The notes beneath the pieces were generated by a model, which was given only the letters and a program-made list of their open reading frames with translations, made no database searches and had not been told where the DNA came from. From assembly GCA_963799925.1 (NCBI GenBank), contig CAWCYZ010000002.1, positions 496,001 to 560,000 on the forward strand: a DNA stretch of 64,000 bases. The letters are read 5' to 3'. Numbering within the stretch: the first letter of the stretch is position 1; every line of letters starts with the position of its first letter. This document shows positions 47,801-56,800 of the stretch, piece after piece. Made by a program: the position numbers and the translations under genes. Source of the DNA: DATBQN01 sp963799925 (GTDB lineage: Bacteria; Acidobacteriota; Thermoanaerobaculia; Multivoradales; UBA5704).

Positions 47801-50800
47801 GGCCCTGCCGCTCACCCCCCAGGGGAAGCTCGACCGCCGCGCCCTGCCGCGCGCCGTCCCCCATCCCTGGCCGGCCGGCGGCCGAGCGTCGGCGCCTCAC
47901 GTGGCGCCGCGCACCTCGCTCGAGGCGGCGTTGGCGGCGGTCTGGGGCGAGCTCCTCGGGCGCGAGCGGGTCGGCGTTCACGACGACTTCTTCGCCGCCG
48001 GCGGCCATTCGCTCCTCGCCGCCCAGGCGGCGGCGCGCGTCGGTCAGGCGCTCTCGATCGAGCTGCCGGCCGCGGCGCTCTTCGCGGCCCCCACGCCGGC
48101 CAGCCTCGGGCGCTGGATCGAGCAGACGCTCGAGGCGTCGGCGCCGTCCCCGGCCCTCGCCCCGCGCTCGCCGCTCGATCCGCGGGCGCCCGATCCGCCG
48201 CTCTCCTTCGCCCAGGAGCGGCTCTGGCTCATCGACCAGCTCCGCCCCGGAGCTGCCTACAACCTGCCGTTCGCGCTGGACCTCGCGGGGCCGCTCGATC
48301 CGGCCGCCTGGGCGGCCGCCGTCGCCGCCGTGCGCCGCCGGCACGAGGCCCTCCGCACCCACTTCCGCGCCGTCCCCCAGGCAGCGGAAGGAGAGGCGCG
48401 GGAGGAAGCGGGCGGCGCGGTCCAGGTGATCGACCCGGCGAGCTCGCCCTTCCCCGGCACCGCGCTCCTCGACCTCTCCGGCCTGCCGGGGTCGGTCCGC
48501 ACCGCCGAAGAGGCGCGCCGGACCGCCGAGGAGGCGCGCCGGCCGTTCGACCTCGCGACCGGGCCGCTCCTGCGCTCGGCGCTCCTGCGTTTGGGTGCGG
48601 CGGAGCACCGCGCCCTCCTCTCGTTCCACCACATCGCCTCCGACGGCTGGTCGACCGGCGTGCTCCTCGCCGAGCTCGAAGCGCTCTACGGCGCCTTCGC
48701 CGCGGGCGGGATTCCGACGCTCCCGGCGCTCCCTCTTCAGTATGCCGACTACGCGCTCTGGCAGCGGCGCTGGCTCTCCGGCGAGGTGCTCGAACGCCAA
48801 CTCGCCTACTGGCGCGAGCGCCTCGCCAGCGATCTCACGCTCGAGCTGCCGGCGGATCGCCTGCGGCCGTCGCGCGAGGCGCGCGGCGAGATCCGCGGCG
48901 GCGAGCTCCCGGCAGCCCTCCCGGCAGCCCTCGCCGAGCCACTCGCCCGGCTCGGCCGCGGCGCCGGGGCGACGCCGTTCATGGCTCTCCTCGCCGCCTT
49001 CGCGACCCTTCTCCACCGCCTGACCGGCCGCGCCACGATCGCCGTCGGCGCTCCGGTGGCCAACCGCGACCGCCCCGAGATCGCGGGGTTGATCGGCTTC
49101 TTCGTCAACACCCTGGTGCTGGTCGTCGACCTCGCCGGCGACCCGTCCTTCGCCACGCTCCTCGCGCGAGTGCGGGAGGTGGCGCTCGGCGCCTACACCC
49201 ACCAGGACCTGCCGTTCGACAAGCTGGTCGCCGAGCTGCGCCCGGAGCGCCGCCTCGACGACAACCCGCTCTTCCGGGTCGTCTTCTCCTTCCACCACCC
49301 GCTGCCGCGGCTGGCCGCGGGCGGCCTGATCGGCACCGCGCGCCCGTTGCACACCGGGACGGCCAAGTTCGACCTCCTCCTCGCCCTGACGGAGGAGGAC
49401 GGGGAGCTCTCGGGCGCCTGGGAGTACCGCGCCGATCTCTTCGACCGCGCGACCGTCGCCCGCTTCGCCGCCGGGCTCGCTCACCTCCTCGCCGACGCCG
49501 TCGCTCATCCCGAGCGGCCGGTGTCGCGGCTCGTTCTCCTGGACGCGGCGGCGCGCCACCAGCTCACCCGCGAGTGGAACGACAGCGCCGCCGACTTCCC
49601 GCGCCGGGCGACCCTCGCCGAGCGCTTCATGCGCCAGGCGGCGCGGACGCCGGAGCGGGCGGCCCTCCTCGGGCCGGCAGCCGGCGAGGAGATGAGCTAT
49701 GGCGAGCTCGACCGCCGCTCGACGGCCCTGGCGCGGCGGCTGGCGGCGCTCGGCGTCGGCCCGGAGGTGCGCGTCGCGCTCCTCCTCGGACGATCGGCCG
49801 ACCTCATCGTCGCGATCCTGGCGACGGTGAAGGCGGGGGGAGCCTACGTACCGCTCGACCCCGGCTATCCCACGGCCCGGCTCGTCTTCATGCTCGGCGA
49901 CTCGCACGCTCGCGTGCTCGTCACCCACCGCGGCCTCGCGGCGCGGCTCGGGTCGACGGGTCTCAGCACCCTCGAGCTCGACGTCGCCTCCGGTTCCGGC
50001 TCGCCGGCGGCGGCGGCAGGGGAGCCCGCGGCAGCCGCCGAAACCGCCGCGGCCGACAACCTCGCCTACGTGATGTACACCTCGGGATCGACCGGCCGGC
50101 CGAAGGGCGTCGGCGCCACCCACCGCAACGTCGTCCGGCTGGTCGAGGGGGCGAGCTACGTCCGCTTCGGCCCGGAGCAGGTCTTCCTGCAGCTCGCGCC
50201 GCCCTCCTTCGACGCCTCGACGCTCGAGATCTGGGGACCGCTCCTCCATGGCGGCCGGCTCGCCATCGCCCGCGAGGGGCGGGCTTCCCTCGCCGAGCTC
50301 TCGGCGATGATCCGGGATCACGGCGTCACGACGCTCTGGCTCACCACCGGCCTCTTCCACCAGATGGTCGACGAGGAGCTCGCCGGCCTGGCGCCGCTCG
50401 CTCAACTGATGACCGGCGGCGACGCTCTCTCGCCGCCGCGCGCCCGCGCCGCGCTCGCCCGCCTCTCGGCCACCGCCCTGTTCAACTTCTACGGCCCCAC
50501 CGAGGGGACGACCTTCGCCTCCTGCGAGCCGCTGCGCGACGGCGGCGCGCCCGGCGCCGCGGTGCCGATCGGGCGGCCGATCGACAACGCCCGCATCCAC
50601 GTGCTCGACGAATCCCTGGCGCGCGTTCCGATCGGCGTGCCGGGCGAGCTCTACGTCGGCGGCGACGGCGTGGCGCGCGGCTACCTCGACCGTCCCGAGC
50701 TGACCGCCGAGCGCTTTGTCCCCGATCCCTGGCCGGAGACCGCGGGCGAGCGCCTCTACCGCACCGGCGACCGGGTGCGGTGGCTCGCCGATGGCCGCAT

Positions 50801-50964
50801 CGACTTCCTCGGCCGTACGGACGCGCAGGTCAAGATCGCCGGACAGCGGATCGAGCCGGGCGAGGTCGAGACGGCGCTCGCCCGCCACCCGCGGGTGCTG
50901 CAATGCGCCGTCGCGGTCGAAGGCAAGGGGGCCGACGACAAGCGCCTGGTCGCCTTTGCCATCG
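44895..50964 (+). CDS. Nonribosomal peptide synthetase A, first part (C-A-T, C-A)
   Basis: Opens with a condensation domain (YAQERLWFIDRLVPGSAAYNV; active site HHIVADGWS near residue 147), so no loading A-T precedes it and it may take an acyl starter. A1 follows (YTSGSTGRPKGVG, near 634; NGYGPTETT; YRTGDLARR; KLRGFRIEPEE), then T1 with GGHSL near 1037. C2 (HHIASDGWS) and A2 (YTSGSTGRPKGVG; FYGPTEGTT) come next. Hand alignment to the GrsA code gives about D-V-Y-Y-L-G-G-I-C for A1 (unassigned) and D-A-L-W-M-G-F-T-F for A2, close to valine codes. Near 50960, late in A2, the frame shifts by one base into the next entry. Confidence 0.88.
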
Positions 50965-53900
50965 CAGCGCGACGCCGAGGCCGACGCGGACCGGGAAGCC
51001 CTCCGCAGCGGCCCGCGGTCCCTTCGCGCCTGGCTCGCCGAGCGGCTGCCGGAGGCGATGGTGCCGTCGCGCGTCCTCCTCTTGGACGAGCTGCCGCTCA
51101 ACGCCAACGGCAAGATCGACCGCGCCGCCCTGGAGCGGCTCGCTGCAGGGGGCGCGGGAGGCAAGGGGGAGCGGGGGCCAGGCGCGCCCGTCCGCGATCC
51201 AGTAGTCGAGCTCCTCCTCGGGATCTTTGCGGAGGTGCTGGGTCGCGAGCGGGTGGGGGTCGACGACAGCTTCTTCGACCTCGGCGGCCACTCGCTCCTC
51301 GGCACCCGCCTGGTCGCCCGCGTGCGCCACCTCTGCGGGGTCGACCTGTCGCTGCGCGCGCTCTTCGAGGAGCCGACGGTCGCCGGCCTCGCGGCGCGGA
51401 TCGGGCAGGCGCAGAGCGGACCGCCGCCGCCGCCGCTCACCGCCCTGCCGCACCCGCGGGACCGCACCTATCTCGCCCCTGCCTCGCTCGCTCAGCGCCG
51501 GCTCTGGTTCCTGCAGCGGCTGGCGCCGACGGGTTTCTTCCTCAACGTCCCCCACGCCCTGCGCCTGCAGGGCGACCTCGCGGCTCCGCTCCTGGCGCGC
51601 TGTCTGACCGAGATCGCCGCCCGCCACGAGCCGCTCCGCACCACCTTCGTGGCCGAGGGCGGCCAGCCGATGCAGCGCATCGCACCCGCCTCGCCGGTCG
51701 CGCTTCCCCGCATCGACCTGACGGAGCTGCCGGGCGCGCGGCGCGGCGCTTCCCCGCGCAGCTCCTTTCCCGGCGGGGACGCGCGCGGCACGGCGCGCGA
51801 GATCGAGGCGCGGCATCTAGCCCGCGACGTGGCCGAGCGCCCATTCGACCCGGCGCGCGGACCGCTTCTGCGCGCTGTGCTCGTCCGCCTCGGGCCGGCC
51901 GATCACTTGCTCGTCCTCGTCCCCCATCATCTGATCTTCGACGGCTGGTCGATGGGCGTCCTCTTCCGCGAGCTGGCCGAGCTCTATGGCGCCTTCGCCC
52001 TCGGGCGTCCTTCGCCACTGGCGCCACTCCCCATCGCCTACTCCGACTTCGCCGACTGGCAGCGCCGCGCCCTCGCCGGCGCGGCGCGTCAGAGCCAGCT
52101 CGACTACTGGCGCGAGCGGCTTGCCGGCCTCCCCGCCCTCGACCTGCCGGCCGACCGGCCGCGCCCGCCGGTGCCCGGATTCCGCGGCGGCGTCGTCGCG
52201 CTCGCCCTGGCGCCGGCGCTCGCCGCGGCCCTTGCCGCCCTCTGCCGCCGGCAGGGGGTGACGCTCTTCATGGTCCTCCTCGCGGCGTGGGAGCTGGTCC
52301 TCGCCCATCTCTCCGGGCAGCGCGATTTCCCCGTCGGCGTGCCGGTCGCCGGGCGCAGCCTGCGGGAGGTCGAGGAGCTGATCGGGTTCTTCGTCAACAC
52401 CCTGGTGCTGCGCGCCGACCTCGCGGCTGAGCCGCGCTGGGCCGACCTCCTGGCGCGGACGCGCGAGGCGGCGCTCGGCGCCTATGCCCATCAGGACCTG
52501 CCGTTCGAGGAGCTGGTCCTGGCGCTCAAGCCGGAGCGCCACGCCGCCGCCAACCCCCTCTTCGACGTCGCCTTCTCGCTCGACGAGGCGCCGGCGCCGG
52601 CCGCCCTCCCCGGCCTCGCCGCCGAGCCGTTCGAGTTCGCCGCGGACATCGCCCACTTCGAGCTGACGCTGGTCGCGAGCCGCGCCCCGGCGGCGCGCGG
52701 CGGCGGCATCACCCTCGCCGTCAACTACCGCCGCGACCTCTTCGACCGCACCACCGCGGCGCGGCTCGTCGAGGGTCTCGCGAGCCTCCTGCAAGCCGCG
52801 GTCGCCGCTCCCGAGTCGCCGGCCCTGGCGCTGCCGTTCTGGAGCGAGGCCGCTCGCCACCAGGTGCTCCACGAGTGGAACGCGGGGAGCGAGCCGGAGA
52901 ACACGCCGACGGCGGGAGAGACCGTCGACCGCCTGGTCGCCCGGGCGGCGGCGCTCGCGCCGCAGGCCATCGCCGTCGTCGGCCGCGACGGGAGCTTGAG
53001 CTACGGCGAGCTCGCCGAGCGCGCCGGGCGGCTCGGTGAGCGCCTGCGGCAGGGCGGCGTCCGGCCGGGCACGCGAGTCGCCCTCGTCCTCGATCGCTCG
53101 CCGGAGCTCGCCGTGGCCGCCCTCGCCGTCCTCGCCGCGGGCGCCGCCTACCTGCCGCTCGACCCCGGCCTGCCCGCCGCCCGCCTCGCCGAGATCGTCG
53201 CCGATTCCACCGCCGCCGCCGTCATCGCCCGCACCGAGGTGCTCGGCCGGATCGCCGGCTGCCGCGCGCGCCTCGTACCGGTCGAAGAGGCTGGGAGCGA
53301 GGGAAGGGCGGCCGAGCCCGCCCTGGCGCCGCACGGATCCTCCGGCGACCTCGCCTACGTGATCTACACCTCCGGCTCGACGGGCCGCCCCAAGGGCGTC
53401 GAGCTGACCCACGGCGGGCTCGCCAATCTGATCGCCTGGCACCGCGACCGCTACGGGGTCACCGCGGTCGACCGCGCCTCGTGGGTGGCGAGCCCGGGAT
53501 TCGACGCCTCGGTGTGGGAGCTCTGGCCCTACCTCGCGGCAGGCGCCGCTCTCCATCTGCCACCGCCCGAGGTGGCACGCTCGCCGCGCGAGCTCCTCGC
53601 CTGGCTGGCGGAGATCGGCGTCACGATCGCCTTCCTGCCGACGCCGCTCGCCGAGGCGGTCCTCCGCCTGCCGCGTCCGCCGGGCCTCGCCCTGCGCGCT
53701 CTGCTGACCGGCGGCGACCGCCTGCGCCAGGCGCCTCCCGGCGATCTCGGCTTCCCCCTGGTCAACCACTACGGCCCCACCGAGTCGACCGTGGTCGCGA
53801 CCGCCGGAACCATCGACTCCGCTCCCCCGTCCTGCCGCCCGGTGCCGCCGCCGATCGGCCGCCCGATCTCCGGCCTCGCCGTCCACCTGCTCGACCGCGA

Positions 53901-54831
53901 TCTGCGGCCGGTGCCGGCCGGGGGTCGCGGCGAGATCTGCCTGGGCGGCCGCGGCCTGGCGCGCGGCTATCTCGGCCTTCCGGCGCTGACCGCCGAGCGC
54001 TTCGTCCCCCATCCGCTGGCGGAGCGTCCGGGGGCGCGCCTCTACCGCACCGGCGACCTCGCGCGTCTCCTTTCCGATGGCCGTATCCACTTCCTGGGGC
54101 GCTCCGACGGCCAGGTCAAGCTGCGCGGCTTCCGCGTCGAGCTGGGGGAGATCGAGGCGCGCCTCGCCGCCCATCCGGAGGTGCGCGAGGCGGCGGTGGT
54201 CGTCGACCCATCACCCGCCGGCGACCGCCTCCTCGCCTGCGTCGTGCCGAGGAGCACCGGTGCGACGCCGGCGGCGGCGCTTCGCGAGCACCTCCGCGCG
54301 ACGCTTCCCGACTACATGGTCCCCGCCCTCTTCGCCACCGTCGACGCCCTGCCCCTCACGCCCCAGGGGAAGCTCGACCGCGCCGCTCTCCGGGGGCTCG
54401 CCCTCTCACCCGCCGGCGGCGCCAAGCCGGAAGCGACCGCTGAGCGCTCCGCGAGCGTCCCGGAGACCCCGAACGGCCGGACCGAGCTCCTCCTCGCCGC
54501 CATCTGGCGCGAGGTGCTCGCGCTGCCGGACGCCGCGGCACGGCTGGGAGCGGAGGACAACTTCTTCGACCTGGGCGGGCAGTCGCTCGCCCTGGTCGCC
54601 GTGCACGAGCGGCTCCAGGCCGAGCTGGGGATCGAGCTGCCGCTCGTCGAGCTCTTCGAGCACACGACCATCCGCTCGCTCGCCGCGCGCCTCGCCGGTC
54701 AGCCGCCGGGGACGCCGCCGGAGGAGACCGCCGGCCTCGCCGCGCGTGCCGAGCGCCAGAGGAACGCCCCGGGCTGGAAGGAGCGCGCCCGCCAGGCGCG
54801 GCGCCAACCGGCCCTCCGGAAGACACCATGA
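50965..54831 (+). CDS. Nonribosomal peptide synthetase A, second part after the frameshift (end of A2, T2, C3-A3-T3)
   Basis: Continues the same protein in the +1 frame: LRAWLAERLPEAMVPSRVLLLDELPLNANGKID is the end of A2, then T2 (FFDLGGHSLLGTRL). C3 has HHLIFDGWS. A3 has IYTSGSTGRPKGVELTH, DASVWE and HYGPTESTVV, giving about D-A-W-F-L-G-H-V-V, close to the leucine code DAWFLGNVV. T3 carries FFDLGGQSLALV, with Gln instead of the usual His or Asp before the phosphopantetheine Ser. No epimerase, methyltransferase or thioesterase domain follows; the protein ends in a basic tail. Total length with the first part is about 3,310 residues, three modules. The radical SAM gene starts 43 bp on. Confidence 0.88.
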   Translation, partial: QRDAEADADREALRSGPRSLRAWLAERLPEAMVPSRVLLLDELPLNANGKIDRAALERLAAGGAGGKGERGPGAPVRDPVVELLLGIFAEVLGRERVGVDDSFFDLGGHSLLGTRLVARVRHLCGVDLSLRALFEEPTVAGLAARIGQAQSGPPPPPLTALPHPRDRTYLAPASLAQRRLWFLQRLAPTGFFLNVPHALRLQGDLAAPLLARCLTEIAARHEPLRTTFVAEGGQPMQRIAPASPVALPRIDLTELPGARRGASPRSSFPGGDARGTAREIEARHLARDVAERPFDPARGPLLRAVLVRLGPADHLLVLVPHHLIFDGWSMGVLFRELAELYGAFALGRPSPLAPLPIAYSDFADWQRRALAGAARQSQLDYWRERLAGLPALDLPADRPRPPVPGFRGGVVALALAPALAAALAALCRRQGVTLFMVLLAAWELVLAHLSGQRDFPVGVPVAGRSLREVEELIGFFVNTLVLRADLAAEPRWADLLARTREAALGAYAHQDLPFEELVLALKPERHAAANPLFDVAFSLDEAPAPAALPGLAAEPFEFAADIAHFELTLVASRAPAARGGGITLAVNYRRDLFDRTTAARLVEGLASLLQAAVAAPESPALALPFWSEAARHQVLHEWNAGSEPENTPTAGETVDRLVARAAALAPQAIAVVGRDGSLSYGELAERAGRLGERLRQGGVRPGTRVALVLDRSPELAVAALAVLAAGAAYLPLDPGLPAARLAEIVADSTAAAVIARTEVLGRIAGCRARLVPVEEAGSEGRAAEPALAPHGSSGDLAYVIYTSGSTGRPKGVELTHGGLANLIAWHRDRYGVTAVDRASWVASPGFDASVWELWPYLAAGAALHLPPPEVARSPRELLAWLAEIGVTIAFLPTPLAEAVLRLPRPPGLALRALLTGGDRLRQAPPGDLGFPLVNHYGPTESTVVATAGTIDSAPPSCRPVPPPIGRPISGLAVHLLDRDLRPVPAGGRGEICLGGRGLARGYLGLPALTAERFVPHPLAERPGARLYRTGDLARLLSDGRIHFLGRSDGQVKLRGFRVELGEIEARLAAHPEVREAAVVVDPSPAGDRLLACVVPRSTGATPAAALREHLRATLPDYMVPALFATVDALPLTPQGKLDRAALRGLALSPAGGAKPEATAERSASVPETPNGRTELLLAAIWREVLALPDAAARLGAEDNFFDLGGQSLALVAVHERLQAELGIELPLVELFEHTTIRSLAARLAGQPPGTPPEETAGLAARAERQRNAPGWKERARQARRQPALRKTP

Positions 54832-54874
54832 TGCATGGAGCCGCCCCGCCCCGCCTCCCCGCAAGGAGCCCGTC

Positions 54875-56800
54875 ATGATCCGCGTCAAGCTCGTCAACAT
54901 GCCATTCTCCGACGTCGAGATCCCGTCGCTCGCTCTCACCCAGCTCCAGGCGATGGTGACGAGGCGATGCGGCGACCGCGCGCGGGTCGAGATCTGCTAC
55001 GCCTCGCACGACGTCTGCCGCTACTTGGGCCTCGAGCTCTATCGGCGGATCTGCGCCGAGGGCTCCTTTTCCGGCCTCGGCGACTGGCTCTTCCGCGACC
55101 TCGCCTTCCCCGGCCTGCCCGACAACGCGGCGGAGTACCGCGCGCGCTATTACCCGTCGCGGCAGCTCGGCGAGGTGTTCGAGGAGGCATTGCGCGCCCG
55201 CGCCGGCCTCGACCGCCTGCTCGACGAGATCGTCGCCCGCTACGGCCTCGAAGAGGCCGACCTCGTCGGCTTCACCTCGATGTTCGCGCAGAACGTCCCC
55301 TGCTTCGCCCTGGCGCGGCGGCTCAAGGAGACGAGGCCCGACCTGGTGGTCGCCATCGGCGGCGCCAACTGCGAGTCGCCCATGGGCGAGGAGATCGCGC
55401 TCCACGTGCCGGTCGTCGATTACGTGTTCTCCGGGCCGGCCCTCATCACCTTCCCCGCCCTGGTCGCGGGCCTGCTCGACGGCGATCCCGCCCCGGCCAC
55501 GGCGGCGCCCGGCGTCTTCACCCGCGGCAAGGTCGCCTCCGGCCGCGCCGCGGCCCAGCCGGCGCTCGGCCAGGAGCTCCCCATCGACGAGGAGCTGCCG
55601 CTCGACTACGGACACTTCCTCGCCGCCTTCGACGGCGCCTTCGCGGGCTTGCCGGTCGCCCCCGTCCTGCTCTTCGAGACCTCGCGCGGCTGCTGGTGGG
55701 GCGAGCGCGCCCACTGCACCTTCTGCGGCCTGAACGGCTCGACGATGAGCTACCGGGCCATGCGCCCGGAGCGGGCGACCGCGCTCATCCGCTCGCTCTT
55801 CGCCTACTACCCGCGGGTGCGGCAGCTCTCCTGTGTCGACAACATCATGCCGCGCGACTACCCGCGCACCGTCTTCGCCGGCCTCGCGCCGCCGCCTGGC
55901 CTCTCCATCTTCTACGAGGTCAAGGCCGACGTGCCGGAGGAGGACTTGGCGCTCCTCTCCGCCGCCGGGGTCGACTCGGTGCAACCCGGCATCGAGGCGC
56001 TCGCCTCCTCGACTCTGACGCTGATGCGCAAGGGCACCACGGCGTCGAGGAACGTCGAGTTCCTCATGCACTGCCTGGCGCACGACGTGCAGCCCGCCTG
56101 GAACCTCTTGGTCGGCTTCCCCGGCGAGGGCGAGGAGGTGTTCGAGCGCTATCTCGAAGACATCCCGCGCCTGGTCCACCTGCCGCCGCCGGCGGGGGTC
56201 TTCCCGGTGCGCTTCGACCGCTTCAGCCCCTACTTCACCAAGGCCGCGAGCTACGGCCTGGAGCTCGCCCCGATCGACTTCTACGGCAAGGTCTACCCCT
56301 TCCCGCCGGCGAGCCTCGCCAACCTCGCCTACTACTTCGCCGACAAGAATCGCGCCGCTCCCTACTTCCTCGCCGTGGCGCGCTCCATCGAGCGGCTGCG
56401 CCGGGCGATCGCCGCCTGGGCGGAGCCGTGGACCCGTGGCGAGGGGGCGGTGCTCTGCTTCGCGCGGCCCGGGGGGACGACGATCCGCGACACCCGCTCC
56501 GGCGCGGAGGTGATCCACGATGTCGGCGTGGCGGGCCGGCGGATCCTCGCCGCGCTGGTGCGCCCGGCGACGCTCGCCGAGCTCGCGGCGCGGGTCGCCG
56601 ACGAGCCTCCCCTCGCGGGCGGCGATCTGGAGGCGGAGATCGCCCGCCTGGCCGAGCGCTCGCTGATCTTCGAGGATCGCCAGAAGCTGGTGAGCCTGGT
56701 CTTCCCGCGCCTCCCCGAGGCGCCGCGGGTGCGGCGGCGCTATCGCCGCGCCACCGCCGAGGAGATGGCCGCCGCGGTGCTGGCGAGCGAGGCGCGATGA
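54875..56800 (+). CDS. B12-binding radical SAM protein, RiPP-maturation C-methyltransferase type (rSAM_ocin_1-like)
   Basis: A 641-residue protein with AAGGAG before its ATG. Residues about 1-200 resemble a cobalamin-binding domain (VKLVNMPFSDVEIPSLALTQLQ; ADLVGFTSMFAQN; VVAIGGANCESPMGEEIA). The radical SAM core has ETSRGCWWGERAHCTFCGLNGSTMSYR, a C-x7-C-x2-C cluster motif (near 272, 280, 283) instead of the usual C-x3-C-x2-C. This RGCWWG...CTFCGLNG block is diagnostic of the family named RiPP maturation radical SAM protein 1, whose members methylate unactivated carbons. The C-terminal 150 residues match the family tail. Its stop overlaps the next NRPS start (ATGA), placing it inside the NRPS operon. 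No precursor peptide is visible. Confidence 0.88.
   Translation: MIRVKLVNMPFSDVEIPSLALTQLQAMVTRRCGDRARVEICYASHDVCRYLGLELYRRICAEGSFSGLGDWLFRDLAFPGLPDNAAEYRARYYPSRQLGEVFEEALRARAGLDRLLDEIVARYGLEEADLVGFTSMFAQNVPCFALARRLKETRPDLVVAIGGANCESPMGEEIALHVPVVDYVFSGPALITFPALVAGLLDGDPAPATAAPGVFTRGKVASGRAAAQPALGQELPIDEELPLDYGHFLAAFDGAFAGLPVAPVLLFETSRGCWWGERAHCTFCGLNGSTMSYRAMRPERATALIRSLFAYYPRVRQLSCVDNIMPRDYPRTVFAGLAPPPGLSIFYEVKADVPEEDLALLSAAGVDSVQPGIEALASSTLTLMRKGTTASRNVEFLMHCLAHDVQPAWNLLVGFPGEGEEVFERYLEDIPRLVHLPPPAGVFPVRFDRFSPYFTKAASYGLELAPIDFYGKVYPFPPASLANLAYYFADKNRAAPYFLAVARSIERLRRAIAAWAEPWTRGEGAVLCFARPGGTTIRDTRSGAEVIHDVGVAGRRILAALVRPATLAELAARVADEPPLAGGDLEAEIARLAERSLIFEDRQKLVSLVFPRLPEAPRVRRRYRRATAEEMAAAVLASEAR

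Noticed and set aside
47100..51467. Very long minus-strand open frame (over 1,400 codons) opposite the NRPS genes
   Set aside because: Arg/Gly/Pro/Glu-rich composition without any domain, typical of antisense shadows in GC-rich genes; the plus strand has clear NRPS motifs.
54828..54878. 16-codon frame between NRPS A and the radical SAM gene, considered as a RiPP precursor
   Set aside because: Far shorter than known precursors for this enzyme family and without a leader; probably incidental sequence overlapping the stop and start codons.
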